Source of the DNA: DTU089 sp964421815
GTDB lineage: Bacteria; Bacillota; Clostridia; Oscillospirales; Acutalibacteraceae
Assembly (NCBI GenBank): GCA_964421815.1
Contig: CAYQYT010000001.1
Coordinates: forward strand, 124,001 to 188,000
Length of the DNA stretch: 64,000 nucleotides
Direction of reading: 5' to 3'
The translations under genes were made by a program, and so were the position numbers. Positions within the stretch are counted from its first letter, which is position 1, and each line of letters starts with the position of its first letter. A model generated the notes under the pieces. It did not search any database. It saw only the letters and a list, made by a program, of their open reading frames with translations, and was not told the DNA's origin. Shown one piece after another: positions 1 to 9,442 of this stretch.

Positions 1-55
1 ATAATTTATAAATTAAAATATTCCAAAAAAGCAGGAAAATAATAAGTGATATATA

Positions 56-94
56 AAAACAGCCCTTGAATTCCGCGAATTCAAGGGCTGTTTT
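56..94 (-). terminator. Intrinsic terminator after the GH2 gene
   Basis: A perfect 14-bp inverted repeat (60-73 with 77-90) with a CGC loop is followed on the minus strand by a run of five T. It lies eight bases past the stop of the GH2 gene. T runs on both sides mean it could also act on plus-strand transcripts. Confidence 0.9.
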
Positions 95-101
95 ATATTA
101 T

Positions 102-1823
102 TTATTCCTCAATAGCCGCTTTCTTTGTGTTGATTTTGTAAAGGACTTTGCTATCGAATTTCTTGCTTCTGTCATAGTGGTAAATACCGTTTAATTCCTG
201 CTCAACATCCGTAAGTTGAGTATAGCAGAAGCCGAGCATTTTCGGATTGTCCAGAAGTGCGGAGGTAAGACCTTCGTAACGGGCATAGAATTCTTCCAAG
301 GATGTGGCGGCATTGCCGTAGCCCCAGGCTTTTTTTCTGTCGTTATCATCAAACTCAGCAAGTTCAACACGGATTCCGCCGTATTCACTCATAAATACGG
401 GTTCACCTTTCCATGTCTGGCGGTGGCTGTGCTTATCAACAAGGATATTTTCTGTAACAAGTTTGTCGTAATTCTCTTTGAAAATCTTGGGGTCCTGCTC
501 GTAATCGTGAACGTCAAAAATATCTGTTTCAACGTGGAAGTTACCGCTTGTGTCAATACAGGGACGGGTTTTGTCAAGTGCCTTTACCGTTCTATATACA
601 ACGCGGAGTGTATCGTCATCCTGCTGTCTGCCGTCAATATCCCAGGTTTCGTTGTATGGGCACCAACCGATAATTGCGGGATGGTTGAAATCCCTTTCGA
701 TTTCTTCCTCAAACTCAAGGAGGAAGTAGCGGATTGACTCGAATTTTGACCAGTCAAGTCCCCAGTTGCCGTGTTCGCCCCATACAATGTAGCCCAATTC
801 GTCGCAATAGTGGAGGAAAAGGGGTTCAAAAACCTTTTGGTGAAGTCTTGCACCGTTGAAGCCTGCTTCCATGGAGAGAAGAATATCATTTTTGAGAGCC
901 TCTTTTGTGGGTGCGGTGTAAATTCCGTCGGGGTAGAAGCCCTGGTCAAGAATAAGTCTTTGGAAAACATTTTTACCGTTGATTTTGATGCAACCGTCGG
1001 CCAATCTTACCTCACGCAGACCGCCGTATGTTTCAACCTTATCGTCACCGAAATAAAGGTTTATTTTGTAAAGTCCGCCCTTGCCGACTTCCCAAAGATG
1101 TTTTTCTGCAAGGGGGATGGTTACTGTAACGGTATCGCCGGAGGTTTTTGATGATACCTTACCCACTGCATTTTCTCCCCAGAATGCTTCTGCGGTGAAT
1201 TCGCCTTTACCCGCTATTTCTGCGGTGATTGTGAAAGTTGCGTTTTCAATGTTGGGGAATATTTTGAAATTCTTTATGTAGTTATTCGGGCAAAATTCCA
1301 TATAAACAGTCTGCCAGATACCCGTTGTGCGAGTGTAGTCACAATTGTGTGAATAGAAAAGTTCGCTCTGTTTACCCCTTGCCTGAACGGAATCTCTTGT
1401 ATCGTCCTCTGCATAGAGGCAGATAATGTTTTCGCCCTCGGTCAAGAATTTTGTTGCGTCAATTTTGAATGTTGTATAGCCGCCGAAATGCTCTCCCGCG
1501 AATTCGCCGTTTACATAAACTCTTGAATGGAAATCAACGGCACCGAAGATAATAAAAGCCTTTCCGCTTAACTGTTCCTTTGTAATATTTACTTTCCTTT
1601 TGTACCAAACCGCGCTGATAAAATCCTTGTAGCCGATGCCGGAAAGTTCACTTTCGGGGCAGAAAGGTACTGTTATTTTCTTGCTGAAATTAACATCGGT
1701 CTTGTAAAGTTCTCTGTCAAGACCGGAATTGCCGAAGTCAAACTCAAAATCCCACTCGCCGTTAAGGTTTATGTAGTTTTCTCTGTAAAAATTCGGATTC
1801 GGATGTTCGTTTCTGGGTATCAT
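102..1823 (-). CDS. Glycoside hydrolase family 2 (beta-galactosidase/glucuronidase type)
   Basis: This 573-residue protein has the three-part GH2 core: an N-terminal sugar-binding jelly roll (about residues 15-175), an immunoglobulin-like sandwich (about 180-275) and a TIM barrel. The barrel carries the acid/base pair Asn391-Glu392 (motif YNETW) and the nucleophile Glu480 (motif FMSEYGG). It has no signal peptide, so it probably cleaves imported oligosaccharides in the cytoplasm. It lacks the extra C-terminal domains of LacZ-type enzymes and is near beta-glucuronidase size; the substrate cannot be read from sequence. AAGGAG precedes the ATG. It starts 11 bases after mnmG and is the last gene of its operon. 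Confidence 0.9.
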   Translation of the reverse strand: MIPRNEHPNPNFYRENYINLNGEWDFEFDFGNSGLDRELYKTDVNFSKKITVPFCPESELSGIGYKDFISAVWYKRKVNITKEQLSGKAFIIFGAVDFHSRVYVNGEFAGEHFGGYTTFKIDATKFLTEGENIICLYAEDDTRDSVQARGKQSELFYSHNCDYTRTTGIWQTVYMEFCPNNYIKNFKIFPNIENATFTITAEIAGKGEFTAEAFWGENAVGKVSSKTSGDTVTVTIPLAEKHLWEVGKGGLYKINLYFGDDKVETYGGLREVRLADGCIKINGKNVFQRLILDQGFYPDGIYTAPTKEALKNDILLSMEAGFNGARLHQKVFEPLFLHYCDELGYIVWGEHGNWGLDWSKFESIRYFLLEFEEEIERDFNHPAIIGWCPYNETWDIDGRQQDDDTLRVVYRTVKALDKTRPCIDTSGNFHVETDIFDVHDYEQDPKIFKENYDKLVTENILVDKHSHRQTWKGEPVFMSEYGGIRVELAEFDDNDRKKAWGYGNAATSLEEFYARYEGLTSALLDNPKMLGFCYTQLTDVEQELNGIYHYDRSKKFDSKVLYKINTKKAAIEE

Positions 1824-1834
1824 AGATATTCTCC

Positions 1835-3700
1835 TTATTTCTTTAAATATATTAACAGCACAGCGATATCGGCGGGGGATACACCGCTTATACGGGATGC
1901 CTGACCGATGGTTTCGGGCTGTATTTTTTTCAGTTTTTCCCTTGCTTCAAGACGAAGATTTGAAACATCGTCATAGTCAATGTTTTCGGGAATTTTTTTA
2001 ACCTCAAGCCTTTTTTGCTCTTCTACCTGGGCAAGTTGACGTTTTATATAACCTGCATATTTCAGATTGATTTCAACCTGTTCAAAGACCTCTCGGGGTA
2101 AATCGGGACGTTTTTTGTCAAAAGGTGTAAGAAGTTTATAGGAAAGTTGGGGTCTTTTTATAAGTTCGGACAGTCTGCAACCCGTAACGGTGGGGGCAGT
2201 TCCCGCATTTTCCAGAACTTCGCTTAATTCCTTTGAGGGCGGAATGGTGGTGTTTGTAACCCTTTCGGTTTCTTCCTCAATAAGTTTAATTTTTTCTTGT
2301 AGTTTATTAAACCTCTCCTGACTTATAAGCCCGAGGTTATAGCCCATTTCAGTAAGACGTAAATCCGCATTGTCCTCTCGGAGAATAAGTCGGTATTCAC
2401 TTCGGGAAGTCATCATTCGGTAGGGGTCGCGACAACCCTTTGTAACAAGGTCGTCAATAAGCGTACCGATATAGGAAGTGCTTCTGTCAAGGACGAAAGG
2501 TTCTTTCCCCTGAACTTTGAGTGCGGCATTGATACCTGCAACAAGTCCCTGTGCCGCCGCTTCTTCATAACCCGATGAACCGTTGAACTGACCCGCACCG
2601 AAAAGTCCGGGAAGTTCCGTGAACTCTAAAGTGGATTTTAGTGCAAGGGGGTCAACGCAGTCATATTCAATGGCATAGGCAGTACGCATAACCTTGACAT
2701 TTTCAAGACCCTTTATGCTTTTGAGGATTTTCAACTGAACATCCTCGGGAAGTGAGGAGGAAAGTCCCTGAAGATAAAGTTCCTCCGTACCGAGTCCGCA
2801 GGGTTCAATGAACACCTGGTGCCGTTCCTTTTCGGCAAAGCGGACTATTTTATCTTCAATACTTGGGCAGTACCGAGGGCCCACACCCTCAATTTTATTG
2901 GAATAGAGGGGGGAGCGGTGGAGATTGTCCAGAATAACCTGTTTGGTTTCGGGATTTGTATAGGTTATATGGCAAATGGCCTTGTTTTCCAAAGCACCCT
3001 CGGGTGTTTCAAAGGAAAATGGGGTTATTTCTTCGTCACCGATTTGCTCCTCAAGACCCTCAAAATTCACGCTGTTTCTGTTAACTCTCGGGGGAGTTCC
3101 CGTTTTGAAACGTCTTAAAGGTACATTCAATTTAAAAAGGGAGTCCGAAAGTTCATTGGAGGGGAACATTCCGTCGGGGCCGCTTTCGTAGGAAACATCA
3201 CCCACGAAAACCTTGCCTTTAAGGAATGTGCCTGTTGCAATAACTACGCATTTTGCGGTATATTCCGCTTCCAACTTCGTTGAGAAAACCCAAAGCCCCT
3301 CTTCATTTTTGGAAAGGGAAACAATTTCACCCTGCTTTAAATCAAGATTTTTCTGATTTTCAAGGCAATGCTTCATATATGCCGTGTAATCACGGCGGTC
3401 AATCTGGGCTCTCAAGGAGTGGACTGCGGGGCCTTTTCCCAAATTCAGCACACGGCTCTGTATTAAGTTTTTGTCCGCGGCTTTTCCCATTTCACCGCCA
3501 AGGGCATCAATCTCACGGACAAGGTGTCCCTTTGATGTGCCGCCGATGGATGGATTGCAAGCCATATTACCGATCCAGTCAAGGTTTACGGTGAAAATAA
3601 CCGTGTTTGCACCGAGCCTTGCGGAAGCAAGGGCGGCTTCAATACCCGCGTGACCTGCACCGATAACCGCAACATCATAATTTCCTGCAAAATATTTCAT
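1835..3700 (-). CDS. mnmG: tRNA uridine-5-carboxymethylaminomethyl modification enzyme MnmG (GidA)
   Basis: The 621-residue protein opens with an FAD-binding motif (VIGAGHAGIEAA, about residues 11-22), carries the family signature around GGTSKGHLVREIDALGG and ends in the helical domain that contacts MnmE. MnmG with MnmE installs the (carboxymethyl)aminomethyl group on wobble U34 of several tRNAs, using FAD and folate. Length and motifs are normal. Unusually it is not beside mnmE or rsmG; it sits between a nitroreductase (11 bases upstream) and a GH2 glycosidase (11 bases downstream). Confidence 0.97.
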   Translation of the reverse strand: MKYFAGNYDVAVIGAGHAGIEAALASARLGANTVIFTVNLDWIGNMACNPSIGGTSKGHLVREIDALGGEMGKAADKNLIQSRVLNLGKGPAVHSLRAQIDRRDYTAYMKHCLENQKNLDLKQGEIVSLSKNEEGLWVFSTKLEAEYTAKCVVIATGTFLKGKVFVGDVSYESGPDGMFPSNELSDSLFKLNVPLRRFKTGTPPRVNRNSVNFEGLEEQIGDEEITPFSFETPEGALENKAICHITYTNPETKQVILDNLHRSPLYSNKIEGVGPRYCPSIEDKIVRFAEKERHQVFIEPCGLGTEELYLQGLSSSLPEDVQLKILKSIKGLENVKVMRTAYAIEYDCVDPLALKSTLEFTELPGLFGAGQFNGSSGYEEAAAQGLVAGINAALKVQGKEPFVLDRSTSYIGTLIDDLVTKGCRDPYRMMTSRSEYRLILREDNADLRLTEMGYNLGLISQERFNKLQEKIKLIEEETERVTNTTIPPSKELSEVLENAGTAPTVTGCRLSELIKRPQLSYKLLTPFDKKRPDLPREVFEQVEINLKYAGYIKRQLAQVEEQKRLEVKKIPENIDYDDVSNLRLEAREKLKKIQPETIGQASRISGVSPADIAVLLIYLKK

Positions 3701-3711
3701 AAAATTTCACT

Positions 3712-4251
3712 TTACTTAATAAATTTAATGTGACCGTCTTCCCTGTCTTTGAAAGGGGGTTTTTCATTTGGATAACCCGGGGTCATACCTAAAATAAAAT
3801 GCCAATTCTGTGGGATTTCAAGGATTTTCTTCCATTTTTCAGCACCCTGCTCATTGTCAAAAAGGGCACCCAAAGAGCCAACCATACATGAACCGAGTCC
3901 CAAGGAATGTGCCGCAAGGGCAATATTTTCCGCCATAAGACCCCCGGACATTCCGTCTTTCGATGGGGCAACAATGAAAATGAAAACGGGGGCGTTGTGA
4001 TATACGGGACGCTTGTCCCAACCTGTGTAAGCGGGGGTGTCCCAGCCCACGATATTTTTAAAATCCCTGTTCATTTCTTCAAGTTTTTCCCGGTTTGTTA
4101 AAACACGCAAATGACAGGGCTGCGAATTTCTTCCGCTGGGAGCACGGATTGCCGCGTCAAGAATAACCTTTAAAAGTTCCTCGGGAACCTGACGGTCGGT
4201 ATATTCTCTTATTGTCTGTCGTGACATTATGTTTTCTATAACGGGATTCAT
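3712..4251 (-). CDS. Nitroreductase family protein (FMN-dependent)
   Basis: The 179-residue protein has the family landmarks: RQTIREYTDRQVPEE near the N-terminus (FMN phosphate binding), APSGRNSQPCH at about residue 37, and a C-terminal LGSCMVGSLG segment. Members are homodimeric flavoproteins that reduce nitro compounds, quinones or other small electrophiles with NAD(P)H; the physiological substrate here is unknown. GGGAG lies before the ATG, and the start overlaps the stop of the upstream lipoprotein gene by four bases, so the two are translationally coupled. Confidence 0.88.
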   Translation of the reverse strand: MNPVIENIMSRQTIREYTDRQVPEELLKVILDAAIRAPSGRNSQPCHLRVLTNREKLEEMNRDFKNIVGWDTPAYTGWDKRPVYHNAPVFIFIVAPSKDGMSGGLMAENIALAAHSLGLGSCMVGSLGALFDNEQGAEKWKKILEIPQNWHFILGMTPGYPNEKPPFKDREDGHIKFIK

Positions 4252-5237
4252 TTTTTATCTCCCTTTTCTTCATCTATAAGAGCAAAATAACCCTTTGCAA
4301 GAGAATTGTTGATTTTAGTTTCAACGGTCAATGAGTTTTCGATTTTGGTGTCTATTTCGTCACCTACGATTATTTCCATCATTTCCGTTTTTTTGTCATT
4401 GAAATATGTGCTTCCCGTGTCCGCGTCACCGCGTAAAACAAGGAAAATGTAATCGCTTGTGCCGATAACTGTTGCAAGGCGGGCTTCGGTACTTTGGACC
4501 TTTTCAAAAAATCCCGCGGGGTAACTGTTGTCATCCTTGCAAAGGACAACGGTTTGTACGGAACTTTGGTATCCGGACTCTGCAAGGAAATCCGCCGCTT
4601 CCTCCATAGTCTGTTCCCCGGCATTTACCATTGCCGCCATATTTTGGAATTTTAAGATAAGAGCTTCACTTTCCGTTTCATCAATCTTTACCGTTTGACC
4701 GTTAATGTCCGTTTGGGTGAAGTAGCCGGTTATGGCTTGGAAAACAATATAATTGGTTTTAAATTGAGCATAAAGTCGGGGAGTGGGTATTTCTTCCTCT
4801 CCGCCGTCGCCGTAATAGTGGACAAGAAGGGCTTCCCGAAAACTGTCGGCAGTAAATATTTTTGTAAGCGTTTCTTTTGTTACACCGATTTTTGTGTAAT
4901 ATTCGCCGTAAATTCCCCAATATGCATTAACTTTTTCTGATACTGCGGCTTTTTCCGCAGTTGAAAGAGTAACACCCTGAGAATGAGCTAAGGAGTTGGT
5001 TTTGAAATATGTTTCGGCATAAGCGGACGCCTTTTCTTTCAGTGAATTATACGGAGCATCAACTCCCAAATCCACAACGGCTTTGTCAAGAAAATAGGAG
5101 AAAACATCGTCGCTTATTTCAACACCGTTAATTTCCATTGCCGTTCCTTTATCTGCAACGGAGCAACCCGAAAGAGTGACAGCCGAGATTAAACAGCAAA
5201 TAATTAAAAAAATAGATAGAAATCTTTTGATTTTCAT
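4248..5237 (-). CDS. Lipoprotein with SurA/PrsA-like foldase architecture
   Basis: The 329-residue product starts with a basic stretch, a hydrophobic segment and the lipobox LSGC (Cys about residue 25), so it is predicted to be a membrane-anchored extracytoplasmic lipoprotein. The region MEINGVEISDDVFSYFL and the helical stretch that follows resemble the N-terminal chaperone domain of SurA/PrsA foldases. The later part is in the place of a PpiC-type isomerase domain, but I see no clear catalytic motif. It is the first gene of the operon with the nitroreductase, mnmG and GH2. The foldase assignment is inferred from architecture only. Confidence 0.7.
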   Translation of the reverse strand: MKIKRFLSIFLIICCLISAVTLSGCSVADKGTAMEINGVEISDDVFSYFLDKAVVDLGVDAPYNSLKEKASAYAETYFKTNSLAHSQGVTLSTAEKAAVSEKVNAYWGIYGEYYTKIGVTKETLTKIFTADSFREALLVHYYGDGGEEEIPTPRLYAQFKTNYIVFQAITGYFTQTDINGQTVKIDETESEALILKFQNMAAMVNAGEQTMEEAADFLAESGYQSSVQTVVLCKDDNSYPAGFFEKVQSTEARLATVIGTSDYIFLVLRGDADTGSTYFNDKKTEMMEIIVGDEIDTKIENSLTVETKINNSLAKGYFALIDEEKGDKK

Positions 5238-5285
5238 ATTTCACTTCCGAAATTTATAAAAAAATATCGTACAAATACAAAGTAC

Positions 5286-5314
5286 AGTATATCATAGTTA
5301 TTTTGCTAAAACAA
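5286..5314 (-). promoter_or_regulatory. Sigma-A type promoter for the lipoprotein-mnmG operon
   Basis: On the minus strand TTGTTT and TATACT are separated by 17 bases, about 50 bases upstream of the lipoprotein start codon. Confidence 0.6.
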
Positions 5315-5378
5315 GTATAATAAGTAAACAAATTCAAATAATATAAAGGGTGAACCATATATAGAGGGGGGATTAAAA

Positions 5379-5546
5379 ATGGAAAAAACACCTGACAAAA
5401 TGCACCGCCGAATTGTAAAAATCAATGGTGTGAAAATTGTAAACGGTGAGAATGCAAAAAAACAACAGGAAAAGCCCCAAAAGGATGCAACCGAGGGGAC
5501 AAGAAATCTGATTTGGTTAATGGATAAAGACAATTTAGAACTTTAA
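5379..5546 (+). CDS. Small basic hypothetical protein, 55 aa
   Basis: An ATG nine bases after a GAGGGGGG ribosome binding site opens a 55-codon frame that ends one base before an intrinsic terminator. The product is hydrophilic and rich in Lys, Asn and Gln. It holds an imperfect internal repeat (IVKINGV and VKIVNGE) and ends NLIWLMDKDNLEL. It has no signal peptide or membrane segment. The strong ribosome binding site and immediate terminator support a real single-gene unit. I do not recognise the family. Confidence 0.65.
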   Translation: MEKTPDKMHRRIVKINGVKIVNGENAKKQQEKPQKDATEGTRNLIWLMDKDNLEL

Positions 5547-5589
5547 AAATACCTCTGTAAACTGAATTTGTTTGCAGAGGTATTTTTTA
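5547..5589. terminator. Bidirectional intrinsic terminator
   Basis: A 14-bp stem (5549-5562 with 5570-5583, one G-U pair) has a 7-base loop and T runs on both sides. It serves the small plus-strand gene and the converging GPH transporter gene. Confidence 0.88.
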
Positions 5590-5593
5590 TAAA

Positions 5594-7042
5594 TCAGGCC
5601 CCCATATTTTCATTGTTCTGTCTTACATATTCATATACGGGTTCAAGTTTTTCTTTTGTGAGGGGGTAGAAGAACCGGTAAAAGACAAAAATAAGGGTGT
5701 ATGTTATTGCGGGTATTAAGGTACAGACGGTCAAAATACCCTCGCTTATTCCGGGAACAAAACCCGCATTTGCCATTGTATCGGCTTCATAACCGATTTT
5801 GCCCAGAAGCATAAGTCCGCCGTAATCTGCGGCAGTCTGACCCAACTTTCTGCAGAAAGAGTAAACCGCATAAACGGCACTTTCGTTTTTGATACCCGTC
5901 TTGTAAAGTTGATAGTCGATAACATCGGCAACTACTGCCCAGTTTGTGATAGAAACAAAGGAATAGCCGAAGCCGATTGCAAACTGCATTACAAGGAAGA
6001 GCCACGCTTGGTCGGGGGCGGGCTTAATAAGGAATGTTGCCACAGCCGCAACTGCGGAAATTAAAGCGGTAATACCGCAAACTTCCTTTTTGCCGTATTT
6101 TTTCACAATTTTCCCCGCAAAAGGAATCATTATGGCAAGGGGTGCGTACTGTGCGATTGTGCCCACAACCGAGAGGGATGTGTTGCAGAAATAGTTTTTG
6201 TACAGGTATTGGTTAAGGGAGGCAAACTGAAGTTGTCCGCTTATGAGAATACCTGTAAGAGCGAGAACGATAAAAGGCTTACTCTTTACCATTCCGCCGT
6301 ATATTTTCTTCATATCAACCTTTGGCTTTGCTTCCGAGGGAACCCGTTCCTTCGTCATTCCGTGACAGGCATAATAAAAGATAATTGAAAGAATACCCAT
6401 TACGAGAGCAAATTTAAACATACCGGGACCGTCAGCCACGTTGTATGTGGAACCGTCTTCGGCAGTAACCGTTGTATAAATAAGGAAAGGGGCTAAAAGC
6501 AAGGGAGCCGCGCCACCCACACCGCCGCCTATTGTGCGGAAAGTGGAGAGGAGAGTTCTTCCGTCCGGGTCATCTGTAATAACCGATGCCAATGAGCCGA
6601 AAGGCACATTCATACCCGTATAAAGCATACCGAATCCGATATATGTAATGTAGGCAAAAACAAGAAGCAAAAGAGGGTTCCGTGTATAAGACGTTATGTC
6701 AATAAAACACAGAATTTGTGTAAGAGCCAAGGGTATTGCCAACCATTTAAGATACGGGCGGTATTTTCCGTCTTTGGAGGGTGCTTTCTTTGCAACGATT
6801 GCTCCCCACATGGGATCGTTTACGGCATCCCAAAGACGGGTGAAAAGGAAAAGGTTTGCAACCTTTGCTGTGGGAATTTTAAGAACATCGGTGTAGAACA
6901 CTTTAAGATAAGAAGAAACGTATGTAAGGAGGAAGAGATTTCCACCCTCCCCAAGCATATAGGCTATACCCTCGCGGATACCTATTTTATTGGGATGCTC
7001 GGCTTTTACAGTTTCTGTTTTAACAATGTTTTCACTTGCCAC
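5594..7042 (-). CDS. GPH-family sugar:cation symporter (MFS superfamily)
   Basis: The 482-residue protein has about twelve hydrophobic segments and the family's early signature: FLFTRLWDAVNDPMWG at about residues 65-80, followed by a KDGKYRPYLKW loop. Glycoside-pentoside-hexuronide transporters import glycosides or uronides with Na+ or H+. The start is GTG, with GAGGAG eight bases upstream. It lies 53 bases after the serine dehydratase stop on the same strand without a clear terminator between, so it may be cotranscribed with mnmA and sdaA. The sugar specificity is unknown; the neighbouring glycosidases suggest plant or host glycan fragments. Confidence 0.88.
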   Translation of the reverse strand: MASENIVKTETVKAEHPNKIGIREGIAYMLGEGGNLFLLTYVSSYLKVFYTDVLKIPTAKVANLFLFTRLWDAVNDPMWGAIVAKKAPSKDGKYRPYLKWLAIPLALTQILCFIDITSYTRNPLLLLVFAYITYIGFGMLYTGMNVPFGSLASVITDDPDGRTLLSTFRTIGGGVGGAAPLLLAPFLIYTTVTAEDGSTYNVADGPGMFKFALVMGILSIIFYYACHGMTKERVPSEAKPKVDMKKIYGGMVKSKPFIVLALTGILISGQLQFASLNQYLYKNYFCNTSLSVVGTIAQYAPLAIMIPFAGKIVKKYGKKEVCGITALISAVAAVATFLIKPAPDQAWLFLVMQFAIGFGYSFVSITNWAVVADVIDYQLYKTGIKNESAVYAVYSFCRKLGQTAADYGGLMLLGKIGYEADTMANAGFVPGISEGILTVCTLIPAITYTLIFVFYRFFYPLTKEKLEPVYEYVRQNNENMGA

Positions 7043-7095
7043 GTTTTCAACTCCTCGTTAAATATATTTCGATAATAACATAAAATATGTGAATA

Positions 7096-8301
7096 TCAAT
7101 CCAAAGCCTCATAATTTGCGGCAAGACCGCCCTCGCTTGTTTCGCGGTAGGAAAGTTTCAGATCCTTTCCTGTCTGGTACATTGTTTCAACAACCGTATC
7201 AAACTTAACTTTTCTTGTGGAAGTAAGGAAGTTAGCAAGGGAAAGTGCGTTTATCGCCCTCATTGCCGCAACGGCATTCCTTTCAATACAGGGTATCTGA
7301 ACAAGACCGCAAACAGGGTCGCAGGTAAGACCTAAATAATGCTCCATAGCGTTTTCTGCCGCATATTCAATCTGGTCAAGGTCCATAAAATGAAGTTCCG
7401 CAAGTGCCGCCGATGCCATGGAACAGGCGGTTCCGATTTCCGCTTGACAGCCCGCTTCCGCGCCGCTTATGGAGGCATTTTGCTTAACAACATTTCCCAC
7501 AATTCCCGCCGCTGCAAGTGCTTTTGCAATTTCAAAGTCCGTAAATCCCTTTTTTCCCTGCATATAGTAAAGAACAGCGGGGAGTACACCCGACGCGCCG
7601 CAGGTTGGGGCGGTGGTAATTGTTCCGCCACCCGCGTTCTGCTCGCTTGCGGCATAGGCATAGGCGCACACAAGTCTGTTTTCGCGGGTTTCGGGGGTTT
7701 CGTCCATGTGTCGTTGGGAATAAAGGTATTTTGCTTTTCTTTCAACCTTAAGTCCCCCGGGAAGAAAGCCCTCCATGGAAAGACCTTCGCGGATGGTAGC
7801 TTTCATTTGCTCCCAAACGGATTTAAGGAAAATTAAAATTTCCTCTCCCTCGTAATTTGTAACGTAATCACTTAAACGTAAGTGGTGCATAAGGCAGTAT
7901 TCTTTAATTTCTTCAAAATTCTTTTGGGGGTAAACTTCCGGAGCGGTAATTGCCGGAACACCTTCAATGCGGATTTCCCCGCCTCCGATACTCATTGCTC
8001 TGACTTTGGCAACTTCGTTTTTATCTTCATCACGGACAATAAAGTCCATGGTGTTGGGGTGGGGCAGGTTTTTTTCTTCCGTATTGAGTATTATCTCATT
8101 GGGAGCGATGAGTGTGTTCTTTAAAACTCTGTCCGTGCCGTGCCCGTCACCGGTGAGTGCCAACGAGCCGTAAAGAATGACCGTAACAAAGGCGGCATTG
8201 GGATAGGTTTCGTTTATATATTCCGCGGCAAATTGGGGACCCATTGTATGGGAACTTGAGGGACCTTTGCCGATTTTGTAAAGCATTTTCAGGGATTGCA
8301 T
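7096..8301 (-). CDS. sdaA: L-serine ammonia-lyase, single-chain, iron-sulfur dependent
   Basis: This 401-residue protein joins both parts of clostridial serine dehydratase: a beta-like domain with IGKGPSSSHTMGP at its N-terminus and an alpha-like domain with TCGASG (about residue 230), GCQAEIGTACSMA and CDPVCGLVQIPC, whose cysteines would bind the [4Fe-4S] cluster. It converts L-serine to pyruvate and ammonia. The ATG at 8301 is preceded by GGAGG within the end of mnmA; the genes overlap by 13 bases and are probably coupled. It is shorter than the E. coli enzyme because the beta-domain is compact. Confidence 0.93.
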   Translation of the reverse strand: MQSLKMLYKIGKGPSSSHTMGPQFAAEYINETYPNAAFVTVILYGSLALTGDGHGTDRVLKNTLIAPNEIILNTEEKNLPHPNTMDFIVRDEDKNEVAKVRAMSIGGGEIRIEGVPAITAPEVYPQKNFEEIKEYCLMHHLRLSDYVTNYEGEEILIFLKSVWEQMKATIREGLSMEGFLPGGLKVERKAKYLYSQRHMDETPETRENRLVCAYAYAASEQNAGGGTITTAPTCGASGVLPAVLYYMQGKKGFTDFEIAKALAAAGIVGNVVKQNASISGAEAGCQAEIGTACSMASAALAELHFMDLDQIEYAAENAMEHYLGLTCDPVCGLVQIPCIERNAVAAMRAINALSLANFLTSTRKVKFDTVVETMYQTGKDLKLSYRETSEGGLAANYEALD

Positions 8302-9323
8302 ATTGTACCTCCGCCTATCAAAATATCGTCTATATAAATTGCCGCAGTCTGTCCCGGTGCGGCGGCTCTTTGAGGAGTTTCAAAAATAATTTTACCAATA
8401 CCGTTATTGAATTCGGCAATGGCTCTGGCGGGCCTTGCGGCGCAACGGATTTTTACTTTGCACTCCATTTTGCCCGAGGGTGTTTCCCCCGACAGAAAAT
8501 TTATATTATTTATGAGAATTTCACTTTTGAAAAGTTCCTCATTGTCACCGATTACAACCGCGTTGTTTTCTGCATCAATGGAAAGGACATACATGGGTTT
8601 TCCGAATGCGCCCAAGCCCTTGCGCTGTCCGATTGTATATTTGTATATTCCTTGGTGGGTTCCCAACTTTTCGCCCTTTGATGAAAGGAAATCTCCGGGA
8701 TTGGCTTTTGGATTGAATTCCCGTTCTATAAATGAAATGTAGTCGTTGTCGGGAATAAAGCAAACCTCCTGACTGTCCTTTTTCTGTGCAACGGGAATAT
8801 TGTGTTCCGCCGCAATACTGCGTATTTCGGGTTTTGTTAAATCCGCAATGGGAAAAACGGTGTGGGCAAGGATGTGCTGATTAAGACCGCACAGGAAATA
8901 ACTTTGATCCTTGCCCGAGGGATTCATTTTTATGCGGTAGATTCCCTTTTCATCTTTAACCCGGTTTGCATAGTGCCCCGTGGCTAAAAGGTTACCGCCA
9001 TGGGACAGAGTATATTCCAGGAGTTTTCCGAATTTTATGTTGGGGTTACATAACACACAGGGGTTGGGTGTACGACCCTCAAGATATTCCGTGCAAAAAT
9101 AGTCGGTTATCTTTTTGAAATCCTCCCGCATATCAAGAACATCAAGGGGAATGTTAACGGCATCCGCCACAGTCTTTGCGTCCTCAATATCCTTGTCGGC
9201 AAGGTTTCGGGGTTTAAGGCGCAGAGTAACGCCGCGGACATTGAATCCGCGCTCTTTCAAAAGTATTGCCGCCGCCGCTGAATCAACACCGCCGCTTATG
9301 GCTACAAAAACAGTCTCAGACAT
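8289..9323 (-). CDS. mnmA: tRNA-specific 2-thiouridylase MnmA
   Basis: The product is a 344-residue PP-loop ATPase with SGGVDSAAAA near residue 10, the nucleophilic cysteine in TPNPCVLCN and the second catalytic cysteine in KKDSQEVCFIP. It activates U34 of Lys, Glu and Gln tRNAs and inserts sulfur, acting on the same base that MnmG modifies. I chose the ATG at 9323 (GGAGAAAG four to eleven bases upstream) over an in-frame TTG at 9335 that overlaps this ribosome binding site. It overlaps sdaA by 13 bases. Confidence 0.96.
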   Translation of the reverse strand: MSETVFVAISGGVDSAAAAILLKERGFNVRGVTLRLKPRNLADKDIEDAKTVADAVNIPLDVLDMREDFKKITDYFCTEYLEGRTPNPCVLCNPNIKFGKLLEYTLSHGGNLLATGHYANRVKDEKGIYRIKMNPSGKDQSYFLCGLNQHILAHTVFPIADLTKPEIRSIAAEHNIPVAQKKDSQEVCFIPDNDYISFIEREFNPKANPGDFLSSKGEKLGTHQGIYKYTIGQRKGLGAFGKPMYVLSIDAENNAVVIGDNEELFKSEILINNINFLSGETPSGKMECKVKIRCAARPARAIAEFNNGIGKIIFETPQRAAAPGQTAAIYIDDILIGGGTICNP

Positions 9324-9351
9324 TTCTTTCTCCAATTTGTTATTCTATAAA

Positions 9352-9380
9352 ATAATAGCATACGTACATGAAAAAATCAA
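9352..9380 (-). promoter_or_regulatory. Promoter of mnmA
   Basis: On the minus strand TTGATT and TATTAT are 17 bases apart, about 30 bases upstream of the mnmA start. Confidence 0.55.
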
Positions 9381-9442
9381 TTTTTGTTTGAAATATAAAG
9401 GAAAATATTTCTTTTTTATTAAAAAAGAGCATGAAAATTCAC

